From Pholis gunnellus (taxonomy: Eukaryota; Chordata; Actinopteri; Perciformes; Pholidae): DNA of 64,000 nt. This document shows, in pieces, positions 60,721 to 64,000 of this stretch. Each line of letters starts with the position of its first letter. Positions within the stretch are counted from its first letter, which is position 1. The notes below the pieces were generated by a model. The model was not told where the DNA came from. It ran no database searches and was given only the letters and a program-made list of their open reading frames with translations. The translations under genes and the position numbers were made by a program. The DNA lies in contig OU342806.1 in NCBI GenBank assembly GCA_910591455.2, positions 19,249,841 through 19,313,840 of the forward strand, read 5' to 3'.

Positions 60721-63160
60721 ACATGTTAGGATCTGGCAGGAACTAAATTGTTGACATTAATAAAATGATTAATATCCATAAGATTATTAACTGTTAATAA
60801 CAACGGGGCACCTCCCTGAGATCACAGACCAAGGTAATAAACACACTGTGACCTAACTCTCTCTGCCCAAACACAAGCCTCTTGTCAATGAGGCCTCATG
60901 TAGGCTCAACTCTCAACTTCCTTTGTTCCAACCACATGGTGAAGTCCCACATGGTGAAGTTTTTGTTAGTCACAAAAACCAAACACTTTGGTAGTTGAAC
61001 ACTTGTCTCGAATATCAGTCTTGTGGTTAACATTCCAATGTTAGTTTGAACCATCCCTCCACCCGCCTTGTGTGTCTTTTTCACTGTTTAATACTACCCT
61101 TGCAAAAGAGATTGCAGATAGCGGACGGGGAGGAGAGAGCCAGCTGAAATAGGCGGCAAATTGCAGGTTTATAGTCCACATAAAGTGAGTCAGACTAGAA
61201 TAAATCCAGCAGTAACTTGAACTGAATCTTAATTTCTTTGGGATGTGCACTTGGGTTTACATCAGTTTTGTGCTGCCACTGTGACAATTAGTTACCAATG
61301 AACAAATCTGTTTTTAACAACGTTCATACGGTCTTGAAAAGATTCAAAGTAGATATGAAGGACACAATCCCTTATTACAGAGCAAAGTATACCATATATG
61401 CAGTTGAGCAGCCTTATCTACACGATGGCTTTCCAAGGTTTAAAATATGAATATTTGGGGTTTGTTCATGAATCCAATCTGACACTCTACACTCTTGTGC
61501 AAGAGCTTGTTGCCAGTGAGAATGTATATATATAGACTTTTTCACAGCAGACATTGTGACATTTCATAGCAGGAGAAGCAAAGGTGTATTTAATACCATT
61601 AATGATGGCTGCATTCCACTTAGGGGGGTCCATCGTTTACGTCATCAATATTACCTGTGCTTTTGTTGCTACTACAAGTCAAAAGGACAAGTGTTAAAAA
61701 GGTCCATTCGAAAATACAGGCGACAGTTAGCTTGGTTAAAGCTTGTTAAATATTATGGAAAACAATGAACTTGTACACATTCACTGTGCTAGACGCTCTG
61801 CTGCTCCGTCTCCTTAGACAGAAAGCTCACAGTAATCTCTGCCGCTCCAAGAGTATGGTGCTCTGAATAACCGAATGTATGAACAGTCCAGAATTCATGA
61901 TCGGTCCAGTTTGTACCAGAGTATGCTCTGTTATTCGGAATACCTATTTAGGAACGCACCCATAAACGGAAGTCTTTTCTATTGAACTCACAAATCACAC
62001 AACAATTACTACTACTCTCAGTAAAAATGATTCAGAATTTTGACGTGAGTCGAGTTGTTTGGCCAAAATTTTAGCAAAGCAAAAGTAGAAAAGTAGCAAA
62101 CATTTCATTTAGTAAATAGATCTCTTTACACAATCCTATTGCCATAAAAGAACATTTGAGGTTTAACAAATCTTCAGAACTCCAGATTACATTCAGTGGC
62201 ATTTGTTTCATTACAGGAATTTAAAACTTCACGTTTCACAATATCTGACTACTGTGTCCATGGTTGATATTCTGCCAACAGCAGGTGGTTTTAAGTTGGA
62301 TGTTTTGTTAGTAATAGCAACCAATACAGGCGCAGTTGCAGTTTAACTGATATTAAAATATTCTGTCAGATCTGTGACCAAATACTAACAGGCATGGTTT
62401 ATGTCGCCTACTCTCGGGTTAACTATATCTTGCTCTTGCATGTGTATTTAAAGGTTGAATTACTGTGTTGTACTTCCAATCAGGATTTCATTATTGATAT
62501 TTGACTGGTGATATTATGTTACCGCCTGGCATAACGCTAGCCTATCATTTTTTTAAAGCAATTTTTGTTGTTCAATAACACCATATTTATTTTTTCAATA
62601 TCTTTGGTCAAACCTTTGCTTGTTATTTATTTTCCTGTAATTAATGTGGTCAAATTCAGCGAGACACACTTTCCCAGTCATGTATGTCTCTATTTGTATT
62701 TGATATTTAACTTGTTGTTTCACAATTGATTCCACACAAGACCTCAAAGGCCAATTCAAGTTTATTATTAGAGGTGTGTTAACTAGCTTCATGCTGTAGT
62801 TGTGCACCGACACACACAGTGCTGGCGGAAATAAAAGCAGCATCAACTGTTAGATTGTGACAACGCCTGGTGATGAACTGCAATCTTATGTGTGCACACT
62901 ACTGCTTGCATTGGCACTGCACACGGCACTAGCTGTAAATACACGGCAGATTTGTTCAATGTAAATGTAGTCCCTAGTTATATAAGGCTCTATTTTAAGT
63001 GTGTTTTTTTTTGTAAGTTGCACTTGTGAGTTGAAATACCATGAGGTTAAAAGAAGGGGGATACAACCATAAGTTCAAAAATATAACAAACCTTATAGGG
63101 TTGTCATGATTTTAGGAAGCTTTACATTAAAATGACAAATGTGTTCCTTTTTTTTCGCAG

Positions 63161-63241
63161 CTGTCCTAGAAAAAGAAAAGCTCTTCAGTAATCTCCCACA
63201 TCTATATCCCACTCTGGCATCTTCCCACAGCTGGAAGAAAG
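63161..63241 (+). other. orphan exon-like segment (81 nt), unknown
   Basis: A strong-looking acceptor (ttccttttttttttcgcag ends at 63160) and donor (gtgaga from 63242) bound an 81-nt stretch. One frame is open, phase 1 on both sides, encoding VLEKEKLFSNLPHLYPTL and nine further residues. I do not recognise the product, and no partner exon was found. It may be a chance arrangement. Confidence 0.25.
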
Positions 63242-64000
63242 GTGAGAGTGACCGCCCCAAACACGCATGTACTGTAACACACACACACACACAAGTACTT
63301 TTCAAACTCCTCCTCTGAATGCTGAACTCTACACCCACCACACTCATCTCCCTGGGCTCCCGGCCTCGTGTCCTCCATCACCTTCCCTCCCACCTCATTC
63401 CTCCCTCTGTCCATTCTTCTTCCTGGACCTCTGAGGACCTCTGCTTCTGATCTGCAGTCCCCCGAGTTCCGCCCAAAACACTTGCTCGTTCCCCATCTAG
63501 TTCTCTCCACCTTCTTAGCAACACTCCGCTGATAACAGTTGTCCTCGTGGTCGTGGATCTATTTTGGCTCTCGAAAGGAACATAGCTGTGGAGAAATGAG
63601 CAATCCTGGGGCTTCTTAGTCAAGACATGGAAATACGGTGCATATCATCTCTGATAGTGCTCCCATGGCAGCTACACGGTGCCCTCGAGAAACGGTCGAG
63701 AAGCAGAAGCCTCGGTGATGAGAGCGGTGAGAGTATTGTATAGGTGTCAGACAGTTAACATGAGGCCTGAACCTATCTGATGCTCACATGGATGGGGTCA
63801 TATTGTCTGCTGTGTCTCACTTGACAAGAATACAAGTCTGATGTCCTTCGGAGTAATTGCATATCCTCAACAGGAATAAAACATCGCCCAGTGACTGATT
63901 TTACAATTGTGAAATCCTGAACGTCAAAGTGCCTTTTTCCATCAGCAGTAAAAGCCCACTGCTGTTCCCTGCTATTGTTTTGTTCTGGTGTAATCATTGT

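Larger units (their letters stand above)
46655..64000. other. intergenic region, gene-poor
   Basis: No gene recognised over about 17 kb. It contains repeats at 48432-48560, 50500-51110, 51480-51690, 52820-52872, 53440-53600, 53713-53786, 56220-56640, 57035-57493, 59393-59830 and 60540-60720, and an orphan exon-like segment at 63161-63241. Open frames such as 53980-54249 and 54383-54640 have no recognisable motif. Confidence 0.6.

Noticed and set aside
1..64000. Bacterial-type systems, CRISPR arrays, operons, phage genes
   Set aside because: The window is vertebrate nuclear DNA with spliced genes. No such structures are present.

Overview
This is a window of vertebrate nuclear DNA, almost certainly from a ray-finned (perciform-like teleost) fish. 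It has spliced genes with GT-AG introns, long AT-rich introns and intergenic stretches, many microsatellites, and dispersed repeats of kinds common in teleost genomes. I see no bacterial operon, CRISPR array, prophage or RNA gene.

One protein-coding gene is clearly supported: brinp3 (BMP/retinoic-acid-inducible neural-specific protein 3, formerly FAM5C), on the + strand. All eight coding exons are present: 2586-2809 (within an exon starting at 2445), 14509-14699, 16477-16667, 22866-22971, 23136-23372, 25690-25912, 29360-29702 and 31004-31774. They join in frame into a 761-residue secreted/ER-lumen protein. It has a signal peptide, a MACPF domain with the KYGTH signature, two cysteine-rich segments and the BRINP C-terminal domain ending TTKLCS. 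The family is known for neural expression and restraint of the cell cycle. The 5' non-coding exon and promoter were not recognised and probably lie upstream. Exon 2 carries two short upstream ORFs before the weak-context start codon.

Layout: 1-2444 probable intron 1; 2445-31774 exons and introns of brinp3; 31775 to about 32580 3' UTR with candidate poly(A) signals; about 32.7-44.4 kb intergenic, with some blocks that look like conserved non-coding DNA; 44408-46646 a complete but decayed hAT transposon with a perfect 8-bp target duplication; 46.65-64 kb intergenic, holding a minisatellite, a probable solo LTR (57035-57493), several retroelement or DNA-transposon remnants and one orphan exon-like segment near 63.2 kb.

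No undescribed multi-gene system is visible. The observations most worth following are the direct duplication of about 560 bp flanking the first coding exon, the uORFs, the in-frame skippable Cys-rich exon 6, the hAT copy with intact borders, the solo LTR and the AACGTT minisatellite.
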